Positions 46,501-56,558 of a stretch of 64,000 bases of DNA are shown here, one piece after another; within the stretch, counting starts at the first letter, position 1; each line of letters begins with the position of its first letter. The position numbers and the translations under genes were made by a program. The DNA is from Enterococcus aquimarinus. Lineage in GTDB: Bacteria > Bacillota > Bacilli > Lactobacillales > Enterococcaceae. Under the pieces are notes generated by a model. That model saw nothing but the letters and a program-made list of their open reading frames with translations. It did no database searches and was not told the DNA's origin. The DNA lies in contig NZ_JXKD01000001.1 in NCBI RefSeq assembly GCF_001885765.1, forward strand, positions 62,001 to 126,000. Direction: 5' to 3'.

Positions 46501-47909
46501 CGGGTGAGTATCAACCTCAAGCGCATAACTACACGAAGGAACTGTTTGGAGAAGACTATGTGTTTCGGGCTGGAACCATTGGTACGGTCGCTGATAAGAC
46601 GGCTTATGGCTATGTGAAAGGGTACGAGCGTGATAATAATTTACATCTACGTTCGGCTGAGATCGATCGACTCGCCAAAGGTTCGACAGGCGTACGGCGA
46701 ACGACTGGACAGCATCCAGGTGGAATTATCGTTATTCCGGACTATATGGATGTCTATGACTTTACGCCAATCCAATACCCAGCGGATGACCTACAGTCAG
46801 AATGGAAGACGACCCATTTTGATTTCCATTCGATTCATGATAATATTTTAAAACTTGATATTTTAGGACATGATGACCCGACCGTCATCCGCATGTTACA
46901 AGACTTATCCGGAATTGATCCCATTACGATTCCGACCGATGATCCTGAAGTGATGCGTATTTTTGAAGGGACGGACGTTTTAGGAGTGACGCCTGAACAG
47001 ATCTTCTCCAAAACCGGTACGCTTGGAATTCCCGAGTTTGGGACACGTTTCGTTCGTGGGATGCTTGATCAAACCCATCCGTCAACGTTTGCGGAATTGT
47101 TACAAATTTCGGGTCTGTCACATGGAACGGATGTGTGGCTTGGAAATGCGGAAGAATTGATTCGTAACGGAACAGCCGATTTAGCCAATGTGATTGGTTG
47201 TCGGGATGATATTATGGTTTACTTAATGCATGCCGGTCTGGACGATGGGATTGCCTTTAATATTATGGAAGGTGTTCGTAAAGGAAAAGGGATACCGGAA
47301 GAGTGGCAAGCGGAAATGCGCAAACACAATGTGCCGGAATGGTACATCGATTCTTGTTTGAAAATCAAATACATGTTCCCGAAAGCCCATGCGGCAGCGT
47401 ATGTCCTCATGGCGTTACGAGTGGCTTATTTCAAAGTCTATTTCCCAATTTTATATTACTGTGCTTACTTTTCAGTGCGTGCTTCTGATTTTGATTTAGT
47501 CGCGATGTCAAAAGGTAAAGATGCCGTGAAAGAGGCCATCAATGAGATTAATCAAAAAGGAATGGATGCCTCTACGAAAGAGAAAAACTTATTAACGGTG
47601 CTTGAATTAGCGAATGAAATGTTGGAGCGTGGCTATGAATTTGGCATGATCGATTTGTACAAATCAGATGCCGAAAACTTTATTATTGAAGGCAACAAAT
47701 TGATTGCGCCTTTTCGTGCTGTTCCGAGTCTTGGGGCCAATGTGGCGCACCAAATCGTTAAAGCCCGCAAAGACGGACCGTTTTTATCAAAAGAAGATTT
47801 AGCCAATCGCGGAAAAGTTTCGAAAACACTGATCGATTACATGACCGAAAACGGCGTCTTAAAAGACCTGCCTGATGAAAATCAGCTGTCATTGTTTGAC
47901 ATGTTTTAA
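43584..47909 (+). CDS. polC: DNA polymerase III PolC, alpha subunit
   Basis: The replicative polymerase of Firmicutes, 1441 aa. In order: N-terminal domain, OB-fold ([17 protein letters not shown]), PHP domain ([13 protein letters not shown], interrupted by the exonuclease), DEDD 3'-5' exonuclease ([31 protein letters not shown]), palm and fingers ([20 protein letters not shown], zinc-binding CPKC and [19 protein letters not shown]), and C-terminal HhH region. TTG 43584 after AAGGGTGA gives the usual family start; ATG 43533 has no Shine-Dalgarno. Confidence 0.96.
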   Translation: MSKNKEKFKILLDQMNVTEDVKNHPLIQTGEIVQVLVHKKSKKWDFTLEFDRILPAALYQTFQQHLMMAFKEIAEVSMKIQTREDGWSEALLQEYWLFALANESCDTPLVQQVLKTQLPVLNNKKVLLSVTNEAVSSILQQQYLPSIEENYQHFGFQKFRIVPQVNEAQVEVDLKELAERQQQQEAQYMEQAAQAIASNEKRKKETPALSGPIMLGRTIPADELVMPMANILEEERRVTIQGYIFDVEVRELRSKRKILIIKMTDYTSSFIVKKFSNGEKDEQVFEAIKKGSWLKVRGSVQEDTFMRDLVMNAQDLMEVTHESRKDYAPEGQKRVELHLHSNMSTMDATNHIGDLVAQAGKWGHKAIAITDHGGAQAFPDAHQAGKKAGVKILYGVEANIVDDGVEVAYNPQPVTLTDANYVVFDVETTGLSAVYNKIIELAAVKMNKGNVEQTFEEFLDPGHALSKTTIELTGITDEMVRGSKSEAEVLRAFREFSKDCILVAHNASFDMAFLNMAYKRHGLPEAENPVIDTLELARFLYPDFKRFGLGVLTKRFGVGLTQHHRAIYDAEATGHLAWIFVKEAMESHQMYLHEDLNRHVGSAESIKAARPFHATILAQTQTGLKNLFKLISLSNITYFHGKVPRIPRTELTKLREGLLIGTACDKGEVFVAMMQKGYEAAKEKAYFYDYIEVMPKEVYAPLIEQELVDSEKDLEEIIANLVRIGKELDKPVVATGNVHYLNEEDAIYRKILVNSMGHANALNRHSLPKVHFRTTDEMLTAFQFLGSDLAEEIVVTNPNLIADRCDNVVPVKDDLYTPKIPGSEQEITDLSYNRAKELYGDPLPDIVEKRLEKELNSIIGNGFSVIYLISQKLVHKSNADGYLVGSRGSVGSSFVATMTGITEVNPLAPHYHCPKCQYSEFYEDGSYGSGFDMPEKACPECGTRLTKDGHDIPFETFLGFHGDKVPDIDLNFSGEYQPQAHNYTKELFGEDYVFRAGTIGTVADKTAYGYVKGYERDNNLHLRSAEIDRLAKGSTGVRRTTGQHPGGIIVIPDYMDVYDFTPIQYPADDLQSEWKTTHFDFHSIHDNILKLDILGHDDPTVIRMLQDLSGIDPITIPTDDPEVMRIFEGTDVLGVTPEQIFSKTGTLGIPEFGTRFVRGMLDQTHPSTFAELLQISGLSHGTDVWLGNAEELIRNGTADLANVIGCRDDIMVYLMHAGLDDGIAFNIMEGVRKGKGIPEEWQAEMRKHNVPEWYIDSCLKIKYMFPKAHAAAYVLMALRVAYFKVYFPILYYCAYFSVRASDFDLVAMSKGKDAVKEAINEINQKGMDASTKEKNLLTVLELANEMLERGYEFGMIDLYKSDAENFIIEGNKLIAPFRAVPSLGANVAHQIVKARKDGPFLSKEDLANRGKVSKTLIDYMTENGVLKDLPDENQLSLFDMF

Positions 47910-47950
47910 ACGCACCGTCGCCTAGACAACCAAAGTATCAGGTACACTAA

Positions 47951-47988
47951 AAAGCCGTCAGAAGAACGCATCTTCTGGCGGCTTTTTT
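47951..47988 (+). terminator. Terminator of polC
   Basis: AAAGCCGTCAGAAGA (47951-47965) pairs with TCTTCTGGCGGCTTT, followed by T-run. Confidence 0.92.
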
Positions 47989-48025
47989 GGTTGCTTCAAT
48001 CGTTGACGAACAACGTGAATGATCA

Positions 48026-48188
48026 TCATAAAAGCTTTCGTGTCGCGATTGGGTTAATCACTTGATTGACTAAATCGAAATCAAATTCGGGAAAAATGGT
48101 CATTTTCCGGCTGTCTATTTTCTTTGACTCGTTTAATTAAAATCAGATACTTTCGACTCTTATCAAGAATCACTACGCTTGCTCTCAT
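48026..48188 (-). pseudogene. NUDIX hydrolase remnant
   Basis: From ATG 48188 the minus strand reads MRASVVILDKSRKYLILIKR then VKENRQPENDH, the opening of a NUDIX domain, and stops near 48100. The neighbouring frame then reads FPEFDFDLVNQVINPIATRK LL, the usual NUDIX-family tail. The catalytic Nudix box (GX5EX7REUXEEXGU) between them is deleted. Confidence 0.62.
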
Positions 48189-48224
48189 AACGTCTCCTTC
48201 TTTAGAGGTAGCTAATTGATTCAG

Positions 48225-49565
48225 CTATTTTCCTGAATCGACTTCAACCTCATCTGCTGGGTTGACAGCGCCACGTAACGCACGCTGATTTGTCCGGTGC
48301 AGATGAAGGGCTTCTAGAATTGGCACTAAAATGGCCGCGACAAGACCTCCAGAAAACCCATTATTATAAAGATTGACGCCTCCGTGTAAATAACCGATAT
48401 TCATCACGAGCGTTAAGTGCATCGCACCAGCTAAGATACCCGCAGCCGTTCCGTAACGACCCGCCAGTGGTGCTAAGGTCGTACCAAATAACGCTGAAAT
48501 TAAGACTAACGTTGACTGACTATCGTGATAATTGATTCGGCCCATCAGCGTGACACCAATTAAAATCGGCAGAACGTTTTTGATATTTTTACCAAATGCG
48601 CCAAAACCGATAACCGTAAAAATGCCCCCAAGGACAGGACCGTTGATTTCGCCACCCATCAAAAGAATATATCCGAGTGCCATAAAACCGAGGAAACCCA
48701 TATTAATCAAGGTTGCCCCTAAGCCACCAAGTTCTAAATAATCGGTTGACAATTGACCTGAATGACGTAAAATGCGATTCAAACCATGGAATGTCCAACG
48801 GTTTAACCAGAGTCCAAGTAATAGCATCACACTAAATAATATACTCAAGATGATGATAAATGGTCGGTTATAACCACTAGCCAGAATATTGACGTTTTCG
48901 ATACCGTACCCAAAGTTACGGATTAAGGAAATAAAGACAGTCCCGATGATACCGCATGTGAAACCGACATTATAGAGGCTGAATCCTCTTGTGAAGGTGA
49001 CGAAGTGATTGGCTAAAGGAGGAATTGAAAAGCCAGAGATAAAGCCGGCAGCGATCCCTAGTAGGATGCCGTATGGTTGAGCGATGCCTAAGTTAAAAGA
49101 TAACTCGCTCACTAAAGGGGCTAAGGCTGTTCCAAAAAGTGCGGCTAGTAAAGACTTGTGAATCGGAGCGTGTGTGACTTTTGCATATGCAAAAGCGCCA
49201 ATGCTAATAGGAATGGAATTAAATAAGTTCTTACCGAAAAAAGCAAAGCCTGCAATCGTTAAAATACCGGCGATGACCGGACCATTGATTTTAGCATCCG
49301 CCATTCGGACAATCCAAAGTGACTGCAGTGTCATTAGCGATACGTTCACTAACGTCGCACCGACACTTGTCAGAGCCATATAATCGGTTAGTAAGTTTGC
49401 CGGGGAGGTTAAGATGGTTACATTTCCTTCCCATATTTCTTGCGGAGTGTTAAATAAAAAGCCGATACCACCCATAAATAAGGCAAATCCGATTAATAAA
49501 CCATATTTAGAATGCTCCGAGAGCTCTCTTTCGCTACTAATAGTATGCTTTTCTTGTTGTTGCAT
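48225..49565 (-). CDS. DUF1576 family multi-pass membrane protein
   Basis: The 446-aa protein is a tandem duplication of a five- or six-helix unit. Both halves contain a similar block: DYMALTSVGATLVNVSLMTL with INGPVIAGILTIAGFAFFGK, and DYLELGGLGATLINMGFLGF with INGPVLGGIFTVIGFGAFGK, each followed by a variant of ALFGTALAPL. This is the DUF1576 family of Firmicutes. A transport or channel role is plausible but unproven. GGGTCACTT-type sequence upstream gives a weak Shine-Dalgarno. Confidence 0.85.
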   Translation of the reverse strand: MQQQEKHTISSERELSEHSKYGLLIGFALFMGGIGFLFNTPQEIWEGNVTILTSPANLLTDYMALTSVGATLVNVSLMTLQSLWIVRMADAKINGPVIAGILTIAGFAFFGKNLFNSIPISIGAFAYAKVTHAPIHKSLLAALFGTALAPLVSELSFNLGIAQPYGILLGIAAGFISGFSIPPLANHFVTFTRGFSLYNVGFTCGIIGTVFISLIRNFGYGIENVNILASGYNRPFIIILSILFSVMLLLGLWLNRWTFHGLNRILRHSGQLSTDYLELGGLGATLINMGFLGFMALGYILLMGGEINGPVLGGIFTVIGFGAFGKNIKNVLPILIGVTLMGRINYHDSQSTLVLISALFGTTLAPLAGRYGTAAGILAGAMHLTLVMNIGYLHGGVNLYNNGFSGGLVAAILVPILEALHLHRTNQRALRGAVNPADEVEVDSGK

Positions 49566-49844
49566 AAGTGACCCCCAATCTTAAAGTGATAACACAAATA
49601 AAAAAATGTAACGGACTACTTCTGTGGCAAACAGGCAAAACATCACGAGTCCGACCATCAATATCATGCCATTCATTTAAATTATACATGGACATAGGAC
49701 TGGTCACAATATTTATGTTCATTTTTTCAAAAAAAATCGCTGATAAGGATAATGCGAGAGGTCGGCAAGTGAAACGCTTTCAAATGCACGCGTTTTTCTG
49801 GTATAATGAAAGTAGCAAATAGACAAGAAATGGAGTTGGTGGTT

Positions 49845-50021
49845 ATGTTTGAAAAAGAGAAGAACGAAAAACAGCAAGCCAATGGCGTCTATGATGAAGC
49901 TGGTGATGTCGTGAATGTTTATGACGCTGCAGTTATTTATCAAGCAAATGATTATAATGATGCGTATATGTATGGTTTTACGCATGAACAATTAATGGAT
50001 GCACTCGATTATGTTCCATAA
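49845..50021 (+). CDS. Small acidic hypothetical protein, 58 aa
   Basis: From ATG 49845 (GGAGTTGGTGG upstream) the product is MFEKEKNEKQQANGVYDEAG, then DVVNVYDAAVIYQANDYNDA and a helical end (FTHEQLMDALDYVP). It is Tyr/Asp-rich and soluble, and its TATAAT box (49802-49807) is clear. I recall no family name. The longer frame from 49806 starts between promoter and Shine-Dalgarno and is not used. Confidence 0.6.
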   Translation: MFEKEKNEKQQANGVYDEAGDVVNVYDAAVIYQANDYNDAYMYGFTHEQLMDALDYVP

Positions 50022-50088
50022 ATGATTAAAAGTAGCTGTCTCTTCTTACTTTAAGCCTTATTTTTGAGCACCATCACAAACATGATAC

Positions 50089-50130
50089 AAGCGCGAGTAA
50101 GATTGATTTTTTATCTTACTCGCGCTTCTA
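50089..50130. terminator. Long perfect hairpin after the 58-aa gene
   Basis: AAGCGCGAGTAAGAT (50089-50103) pairs perfectly with ATCTTACTCGCGCTT (50113-50127). The T-tract is in the loop rather than after the stem, so termination strength is uncertain. Confidence 0.6.
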
Positions 50131-50251
50131 TGGTATTTGGGGAGAATCAGACTTTTTTCACGAGAAGCCATGAATCATTGTCTATCATCCGAAATGTTTT
50201 TTAAATGGCATTCGTTTTTCATTCCATGCAGTCGCATAACGTGCCCGATAC

Positions 50252-50292
50252 TGTTAAAGAGCCCCCAAATGATTTCGATCATTTGGGGGCTC
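50252..50292 (-). terminator. Terminator of rlmD
   Basis: GAGCCCCCAAATGA (50259-50272) pairs with TCATTTGGGGGCTC (50279-50292); on the minus strand TTTAAC follows. Confidence 0.8.
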
Positions 50293-50303
50293 GGCTAATT
50301 GAA

Positions 50304-51683
50304 TTATTTTTTCGTTAATTTCACAACGACTTCACAGCGAGCCGTTTGTGGGAACATATCTACCGACTGTAAGTAATCGATCTGATACGTTTTGGCTAAG
50401 ACTTGCAAATCACGGGCTAAAGTCGAAACGTTACAAGAAACATAAACTAGTTTTTTGGCTGGGAACTGAGTGAGTGCCTTTAACAAAGGCTCGCCTAAGC
50501 CCGTTCTTGGCGGATCGACGACAATCGCATCGGGTTTAAAGCCTTGATTTAACCAAGTCGGTAGTAATTCCTCGGCCGTTCCAACTTCATAATGGGTATT
50601 GGTAAATCCTTTACGCAAGGCGTTCGCTCGTGCATCATCAATGGCTTGCGGGATAATATCCATACCACGAACTTCTTTTGCAAGATGTGCAAGACTCAGT
50701 CCAATGGTTCCCACACCACAATAAGCATCCACAACGGTTTCATTCTGACTTAAATCCAGCGCTTTGCGTGCTTCGTCATATAAGACTTTTGTTTGTTTTG
50801 GATTCAGTTGGAAGAACGCTCGTGCGGATAATTCAAAGGTTAAGTCATTCATAGTTTCCTCAATGGCTGTTTTACCCCAAAGATGAATCGTCTCATCGCC
50901 CATCACAAGAGACGTTTTTTTGTTTTGGACGTTTTGCATAATTGAAACAACTTGTGGGAAACGCTCATTGAGTTCACGAATAATCGCATTTTTTCGTGGG
51001 AATTTTGGCGTTGAAGTAATAAAAACGACTTGCACTTGTTTTGTTTCAATTCCGACGCGCACCATCACTGTTCGTAAAATCCCACTATTTTGCTGTTCAT
51101 TATAAATGGGGATCTCATAAGCGTTAACCAGTTCGACCACCGCATTCATGACGCTTTGTGTGATTTCTTCTTGCACCAGACAGTTATCAATCGCTACGAG
51201 GCGATGAGAATTCATTTCGTAAAGCCCAGCTTCAGTTTTTTGGCTTGTTGGATTAAATTGAAACTGGAACTGTGCTTTGTTCCGGTAATGCCAAGGATCT
51301 TCCATGCCAATCGTTTCTTTTAAGGCGTAATTTTTATAATCCAAGGGTTTAAATTTCTCTAGTGCTTGTTTCAATAAATCTTTTTTGAAATCAAGTTGTT
51401 TCGGATAGGCTAAATGTTGAAGCTGGCAACCACCACAACGGTCGTAAACCTCGCACGGTGGCGTGATGCGATCGGGACTTTGTTTGATGATTTTGATGAG
51501 TTCAGCTTCGGCATACCGTGGAGAAGCCTTGGTGACACGCACTTGTACTTCTTCACCAGGTAAGACACGTGGGACAAAGATAATGAGTCGTTTGTGATAC
51601 CCAATGCCTTCACCGTTAATACCTAAGCGTTTAATTTTAATTTGTAATGTTTGATCGATTTTTAGTTGTACGGGGTTGTTCAT
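50304..51683 (-). CDS. rlmD: 23S rRNA (uracil-C5)-methyltransferase, RlmD/RumA type
   Basis: SAM-dependent methyltransferase for 23S rRNA uridine. The 459-aa protein has an N-terminal TRAM domain (about residues 10-65), an iron-sulfur-type cysteine set (CEVYDRCGGCQLQH, about 77-90), the SAM loop VVDAYCGVGTIGLSLA (about 314-329), DPPRTGLGEPLL, and the catalytic Cys in VYVSCNVSTLARDL (about 412-425). Confidence 0.92.
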   Translation of the reverse strand: MNNPVQLKIDQTLQIKIKRLGINGEGIGYHKRLIIFVPRVLPGEEVQVRVTKASPRYAEAELIKIIKQSPDRITPPCEVYDRCGGCQLQHLAYPKQLDFKKDLLKQALEKFKPLDYKNYALKETIGMEDPWHYRNKAQFQFQFNPTSQKTEAGLYEMNSHRLVAIDNCLVQEEITQSVMNAVVELVNAYEIPIYNEQQNSGILRTVMVRVGIETKQVQVVFITSTPKFPRKNAIIRELNERFPQVVSIMQNVQNKKTSLVMGDETIHLWGKTAIEETMNDLTFELSARAFFQLNPKQTKVLYDEARKALDLSQNETVVDAYCGVGTIGLSLAHLAKEVRGMDIIPQAIDDARANALRKGFTNTHYEVGTAEELLPTWLNQGFKPDAIVVDPPRTGLGEPLLKALTQFPAKKLVYVSCNVSTLARDLQVLAKTYQIDYLQSVDMFPQTARCEVVVKLTKK

Positions 51684-51789
51684 TTTTTTGCCTCAATCTG
51701 TTTTCTTTTTTTCTTTATTTTAGCATAGTTTTAAGTACTTTTGTAAAAGTATGTTAGACTAGAAGATGGCTATTTAAGGAGTGAATAAG

Positions 51790-52584
51790 ATGATTATTAA
51801 ACAAATTAAAGTCGGAAAAAATAATTTTTATACGGTAACGTTTGAAACGGGTGAAAAAGTGAAGGTCTCAGAAGATTTACTTGTTCGCTACCGTTTATTA
51901 AAAGGAACCGAAATTACACCAGAACTTTTTGAGGAATTAAAAAGCAGTGCGGGATTTGATATGGGGTTACAAATGGCCTATAACTATGTCAGTTATCAGT
52001 TGCGCAGCGAACTTGAAATGTTGCAATATTTAAAGAAGAAAGAAATTTCGGCGCAAGATGCACAGCGCGTGATTGAGCGTCTAAAAGAACTCCGTTTGAT
52101 CGATGATTTGGTCTTTGCTCAAAGCTATGTTCGCACGCAAATTCGGATGAGTGATAAGGGACCCTTTCATTTATCCCAACAGCTAAAGCAAAAGGGGATC
52201 CCTGAAGACTTTATTTTACAAGCATTAGACTTGTATTCAGAAGAGACGCAAAATGACGTCGCGCTAAAAGCTGCTGAGAAAATCTGGAACAAAAACCATA
52301 GCCGAAGTCATCGTGAGAACCTCAATAAAGTTCGCTCGACGTTGATGCAAAAAGGTTTCGGTGCTGAAGTGATTCAATTTGTTTTGGGTGAACTCCCCCA
52401 AGAAAAAGACGAAGAATCTGAGTGGGATAATCTGGTCAAAGAAGGTCACAAAGCATTACGTCGCCATCAACGATTAGCCTATCGACCACGTGTTCAAAAA
52501 ATAAAAAATCAGTTATATCAAAAAGGATTTGCGATGGATCAAATCCAACAGTTTATTGATGAGGAAGTTACGGATGAAGAATGA
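51790..52584 (+). CDS. recX: Regulatory protein RecX
   Basis: Inhibitor/modulator of RecA. The 264-aa product is the longer Firmicutes form built from repeated three-helix units: SYQLRSELEMLQYLKKKEI, LIDDLVFAQSYVRTQI and PFHLSQQLKQKGIPEDFI, then QRLAYRPRVQKIKNQLYQKG. ATG 51790 follows TAAGGAGTG; GTG 51781 is too close to it. It overlaps mutY by 11 bases. Confidence 0.9.
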   Translation: MIIKQIKVGKNNFYTVTFETGEKVKVSEDLLVRYRLLKGTEITPELFEELKSSAGFDMGLQMAYNYVSYQLRSELEMLQYLKKKEISAQDAQRVIERLKELRLIDDLVFAQSYVRTQIRMSDKGPFHLSQQLKQKGIPEDFILQALDLYSEETQNDVALKAAEKIWNKNHSRSHRENLNKVRSTLMQKGFGAEVIQFVLGELPQEKDEESEWDNLVKEGHKALRRHQRLAYRPRVQKIKNQLYQKGFAMDQIQQFIDEEVTDEE

Positions 52585-53734
52585 ATACTTAAAACAGTGG
52601 GAAACGTTAGAAATTATGGCATTTAAAGAAACGTTTTTGAACTGGTACTACCAACATAAGCGAACACTACCATGGCGTGGGACGAATAATCCTTATTACA
52701 TTTGGATTTCAGAAATTATGCTCCAACAAACACGCGTTGATACAGTGATCGGGTATTATTACCGCTTTATTGAGCAATATCCCACGATTGAGGCGTTGGC
52801 GGAAGCGGACGAACAAAGTCTTTTAAAAGTCTGGGAAGGACTAGGGTATTATTCACGCGCGCGAAATTTGAAAGTTGCCGCACAACAAGTAATGAATGAT
52901 TACGACGGGCAGTTTCCCGAAACGATGGAAGCCATCCGTACGTTAAAAGGCATTGGTCCATACACAGCCGCAGCGATTGGTAGTATTGCTTTTCAACTAC
53001 CTGAACCGGCAATTGATGGCAATTTAATGCGTGTGGGAAGCCGGCTTTTTGGAATTGATGCTGATATCGCCAAACCAAGTAGTCGTACTATTTTTGAACA
53101 AGCCTTTCGTGAGGTGATCTCGGAAGAAGCGCCGGGGGATATGAATCAAGCCTTTATGGATTTAGGCTCGAGCATTTGTACGCCAACGAGTCCAGATTGT
53201 TTAAACTGTCCTTTAAAAGACTTTTGTCAGGCCTATCAAACAGGCACGCAGCTCGCCTATCCGGTTAAAACAAAAAAAGAACCGCCGAAAGATGTTTATT
53301 ACGTCGCGGCTGTTATCGAAAATGACCAAAAAGAATTTCTATTGATGCAACGACCGGAAAAAGGCTTGCTCGCAAAAATGTGGCATTTCCCGTTAGAAGA
53401 AGTCTCCAAGGAAACGTATCTCGCCTATAAAACGCAGTATGCTAAAGAAACCATTCAAGGCACGTTGGATTTAGTGGCCGAAGATCCGATGTTAGCTATT
53501 TTTGACACGTATCCCGTGACTTGGCAAAAACGTCATTTAGGGGAAGTCAAACATGTCTTTAGTCATTTACGTTGGCATCTTTTACTTTTTTATGGCAGAA
53601 CACAACGACCATTACAAGTTGAAAACAGTCGTTGGTTAGCAAAAGAGGCCTTTTCGAGCCTTGTCTTTCCTAAGATTCAACAAAAATTAGTCCAACAATG
53701 GTCTGAAAATGATAAAGTTCCGAAAGATTTCTAG
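52574..53734 (+). CDS. mutY: Adenine DNA glycosylase MutY
   Basis: Removes A mispaired with 8-oxoG. The 386-aa protein has EIMLQQTRV (catalytic Glu), the HhH motif LKGIGPYTAAAIGSIAF, catalytic Asp in PAIDGNLMRV, the 4Fe-4S cluster ligands CTPTSPDCLNCPLKDFC (C-x7-C-x2-C-x5-C) and a C-terminal NUDIX-like 8-oxoG recognition domain (about residues 230-370). ATG 52574, inside recX after GAGGAAG, is chosen; MAFKET at 52616 is an alternative. Confidence 0.95.
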   Translation: MKNEYLKQWETLEIMAFKETFLNWYYQHKRTLPWRGTNNPYYIWISEIMLQQTRVDTVIGYYYRFIEQYPTIEALAEADEQSLLKVWEGLGYYSRARNLKVAAQQVMNDYDGQFPETMEAIRTLKGIGPYTAAAIGSIAFQLPEPAIDGNLMRVGSRLFGIDADIAKPSSRTIFEQAFREVISEEAPGDMNQAFMDLGSSICTPTSPDCLNCPLKDFCQAYQTGTQLAYPVKTKKEPPKDVYYVAAVIENDQKEFLLMQRPEKGLLAKMWHFPLEEVSKETYLAYKTQYAKETIQGTLDLVAEDPMLAIFDTYPVTWQKRHLGEVKHVFSHLRWHLLLFYGRTQRPLQVENSRWLAKEAFSSLVFPKIQQKLVQQWSENDKVPKDF

Positions 53735-53824
53735 GCAAGAGCGTTTTTTATTGCTATAATGTTTACGAGGTCGGTGTGATTAACACCCAAACAATTGCGT
53801 TTGTTCGCTGAGGGAAGGGTTGCT

Positions 53825-54358
53825 ATGCGCGTTCCAAAAGAAGGAGAGTTTGTCAGCATTCAAAGCTACAAACATGATGGCAAATTGCATCGCACGTGGC
53901 GTGATACCATGGTCTTAAAAACCAGTGAATATTCGATGATTGGCGTTAATGATCATACATTAGTAACGGAGTCAGATGGCAGACGCTGGGTTACACGTGA
54001 ACCCGCGATTGTGTATTTCCACAAAAAATATTGGTTTAATGTCATCGCAATGATTCGAGAAAAAGGCGTTTCTTATTATTGTAATCTCGGTTCACCCTAT
54101 TTACTGGATGAAGAAGCACTAAAGTACATTGACTACGATTTGGATATTAAGGTTTTCCCTGATGGAGAGAAGCGTTTGTTAGATGTGGATGAGTATGAAT
54201 TGCATAGCAAAATCATGGGTTATCCCGATGACATTGATTATATCTTAAAAGAAAATGTCAAAATTTTAGTCGATTGGATCAATAATGGAAAAGGCCCATT
54301 TTCCCAAGGATACATCGATATATGGTACGAGCGCTACAAGCAATTGTCACAAAAATAG
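53825..54358 (+). CDS. ntdP: DUF402 nucleoside tri-/diphosphatase
   Basis: The 177-aa product ([72 protein letters not shown]) matches the UPF0374/DUF402 family, related to the Staphylococcus Sa1684 phosphatase: a beta-barrel with conserved Asp/Glu and Lys that hydrolyses NTPs and NDPs. ATG 53825 follows GAGGGAAGGG; the longer frame from 53795 has no start signal. Confidence 0.88.
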   Translation: MRVPKEGEFVSIQSYKHDGKLHRTWRDTMVLKTSEYSMIGVNDHTLVTESDGRRWVTREPAIVYFHKKYWFNVIAMIREKGVSYYCNLGSPYLLDEEALKYIDYDLDIKVFPDGEKRLLDVDEYELHSKIMGYPDDIDYILKENVKILVDWINNGKGPFSQGYIDIWYERYKQLSQK

Positions 54359-54360
54359 GA

Positions 54361-54393
54361 AAAAAGACTGGACCAAATCGTCCAGTCTTTTTG
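54361..54393. terminator. Terminator between ntdP and the GNAT gene
   Basis: AAAAGACTGGAC (54362-54373) pairs with GTCCAGTCTTTT (54380-54391); A- and T-runs allow both directions. Confidence 0.9.
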
Positions 54394-54403
54394 ATTTTCT
54401 GCG

Positions 54404-54835
54404 TTAAATCGTTTTGTGCATCGTGATGTGGGGAATACCAGCATCCATAAACGGCTCGCCTTGTGGTTGATAGCCGATTTTCTCGTAGAAAGGAATCGCC
54501 GTTTGTTGGGCACCTAAAGTAATCGTCTGATACCCTTGTTCGTTAGCATAATTTTCTGCAAATAATATCAACTGTTTCCCTAAACTCTTTTGACGCGCAT
54601 CTTGTTGAACGGCCATCCGCTGAAGCTTGACTTGAGAATGACTGAGCGGTAATAATCGCAAAGTAGCCAAGGGTTGATCCTCTTCATAAAGAACAAAGTG
54701 AATCGCTGCAGCCTCATCTTCATCAACTTCTAACGCTTTTGGGACCTGTTGCTCATCAACAAAGACCGTATAGCGAATGCTGAGTGCGTCAAGATACACT
54801 TGGTTGGTCAAATCGGTTGTCATCTTAATTTCCAT
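54404..54835 (-). CDS. GNAT N-acetyltransferase (YjcF/ElaA-like)
   Basis: A 143-aa GNAT protein: ALSIRYTVFVDEQQVPKALE (about residues 17-36) is the typical ElaA/YjcF opening, VKLQRMAVQQDARQKSLGKQ holds the acetyl-CoA loop (Q-x-x-S-x-G in place of Q-x-x-G-x-G), and AIPFYEKIGYQPQGEPFMDA is the C-terminal beta-alpha unit. The substrate is unknown. AGGTGA lies before the ATG. Confidence 0.88.
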   Translation of the reverse strand: MEIKMTTDLTNQVYLDALSIRYTVFVDEQQVPKALEVDEDEAAAIHFVLYEEDQPLATLRLLPLSHSQVKLQRMAVQQDARQKSLGKQLILFAENYANEQGYQTITLGAQQTAIPFYEKIGYQPQGEPFMDAGIPHITMHKTI

Positions 54836-55025
54836 TTATTTCACCTCTACCCTCAATTATACCTGTTAAATTATTGAGCGTAAATAAATGAATGTCGTTA
54901 TCCTTTTATTATAGTAGACGTTCACGTTTTTTGATTGCAAAGAAACGCGCTTTATGATACGATTCTCTCGTGGATATTTCCACACTTTTTTATTAATATG
55001 AGAAGAACAAGGAGAGAAACAAACT

Positions 55026-56402
55026 ATGAATCCTGACCCCGATAGTCAGTCGCTACTCGCGCAAATTTTATTACTAGTGGTTTTAACACTCGTCAACGCC
55101 TTTTTAGCTGCATCAGAAATTGCGGTTGTTTCGATTAACAAAAATCGAATCGAACAAAAGGCAGAAGATGGTGACAAAAAAGCCAAAAAAATCTTAAAAA
55201 TCTTAGAGAACCCAACTAATTTCTTATCAACTATTCAAGTTGGAATTACGTTAGTGAACATCCTATCCGGAGCATCTTTAGCGGATAGCTTAGCGGCACG
55301 CTTGGCACCTTATATTGGAACAAGTACCGCTGCAAGAAGTATGGCGACGTTTATCGTCTTAGCTATCTTAACGTATGTGTCAATTGTTTTTGGTGAGCTT
55401 TATCCAAAACGAATTGCCATGAATAAATCGGAAGAAGTGGCGATGTTTACTTCTGGTGTGATTCGTGTGCTTGAAGTGATTACGAAACCTTTCGTCTGGT
55501 TATTGTCTGCTTCGACGAATTTGTTGTCTAGAATTACCCCAATGACCTTCGATGATGAAGATTCTAAAATGACCCGCGATGAAATGCGCTACATGTTAGC
55601 CAACGAAGGCGTGTTCGAAGAAGACGAACTCGAGATGTTACAAGGAATTTTCTCTTTAGACACGAAAGTCGCACGGGAAGTGATGGTCCCAAGAACGGAT
55701 GCCTTTATGATTGATATCCACAGTGATGTCAAAGAGAACTTACAACGTATTCTATCCGAAAGTTATTCACGAATTCCGGTATATAACGAGGATAAAGATA
55801 AAATTATTGGTATTTTACATACAAAAACGTTACTAAAAGCCGCTTATGAAGTGGGCTTTGATAATTTGCAATTATTACCTTTGATGCAAGAGCCTTTATT
55901 TGTCCCAGAAACCGTCTTTATTGACGATTTGCTTTACGAATTAAAGAAAACACAAAATCAAATGGCTGTTTTACTAGACGAATACGGCGGTGTCGTCGGT
56001 CTCGTTACGTTAGAAGATTTGTTAGAAGAAATTGTCGGTGAAATCGACGATGAATCGGATGAAGTGGAAACCTTGTATGAAGTCATTAACGAGAATGAAT
56101 ACATTATTCAAGGTAGAATGTTGATTGATGAATTCAATACTGTCTTTAATGCGAATTTACATATGTCAGATGTTGATACCATGGCTGGTTATTTAATTAC
56201 GGCACTCGGCGTCATTCCTGATGAGAACAAAAAGATTCCTTTTGAAGTCGATAATTTTATTTTAACGACCGAAGAAGTGGAAGGTTCACGTGTCCTAAGA
56301 ATTCACGTGGAGGTTCGAAATCCAGAAAACACTGAAGTAGAGCCGGAAGAAGAAAGACGATTCTTCCGAAAAGATTTTGATGACGATGAGCCTAGAAGAT
56401 AA
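55026..56402 (+). CDS. CNNM/CBS-domain hemolysin-family membrane protein
   Basis: The 458-aa protein has an N-terminal DUF21/CNNM transmembrane domain (about residues 1-190, with AASEIAVVSINKNRIEQKAE and FGELYPKRIAMNKSE), a pair of CBS domains (about 215-335, VMVPRTDAFMIDI and VLLDEYGGVVGLVTLEDLLE) and a C-terminal CorC_HlyC domain (about 350-435). The family is linked to Mg2+ or other cation homeostasis; the hemolysin name is historical. Strong GGAGAG upstream. Confidence 0.92.
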   Translation: MNPDPDSQSLLAQILLLVVLTLVNAFLAASEIAVVSINKNRIEQKAEDGDKKAKKILKILENPTNFLSTIQVGITLVNILSGASLADSLAARLAPYIGTSTAARSMATFIVLAILTYVSIVFGELYPKRIAMNKSEEVAMFTSGVIRVLEVITKPFVWLLSASTNLLSRITPMTFDDEDSKMTRDEMRYMLANEGVFEEDELEMLQGIFSLDTKVAREVMVPRTDAFMIDIHSDVKENLQRILSESYSRIPVYNEDKDKIIGILHTKTLLKAAYEVGFDNLQLLPLMQEPLFVPETVFIDDLLYELKKTQNQMAVLLDEYGGVVGLVTLEDLLEEIVGEIDDESDEVETLYEVINENEYIIQGRMLIDEFNTVFNANLHMSDVDTMAGYLITALGVIPDENKKIPFEVDNFILTTEEVEGSRVLRIHVEVRNPENTEVEPEEERRFFRKDFDDDEPRR

Positions 56403-56404
56403 AC

Positions 56405-56440
56405 CAAAAGCTTATGAAGCCCTTCATAAGCTTTTTTTTT
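56405..56440 (+). terminator. Terminator of the CNNM gene
   Basis: AAAGCTTATGAA (56407-56418) pairs with TTCATAAGCTTT (56423-56434), then T-run. Confidence 0.92.
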
Positions 56441-56558
56441 AAGACGTGCTCTTTTTCAGAAGTTAAATTCATGGTAAACTAATTGAGTTGAAATGTGTAA
56501 CGAAGGAAGCGTTCAAGAATGAACGCTTGTGAAGGATAGAAAGGATTATTAATACTAT

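Larger units (their letters stand above)
50022..50303. other. Intergenic with two hairpins
   Basis: No gene is seen. A 15-bp stem lies at 50089-50127 (AAGCGCGAGTAAGAT and its complement) and the rlmD terminator at 50252-50292. Confidence 0.5.

Noticed and set aside
49775-49795. cre-like sequence GTGAAACGCTTTCAAAT upstream of the 58-aa gene
   Set aside because: It lacks one base of the cre spacing, so only 11 of 14 positions fit; not strong enough to call.
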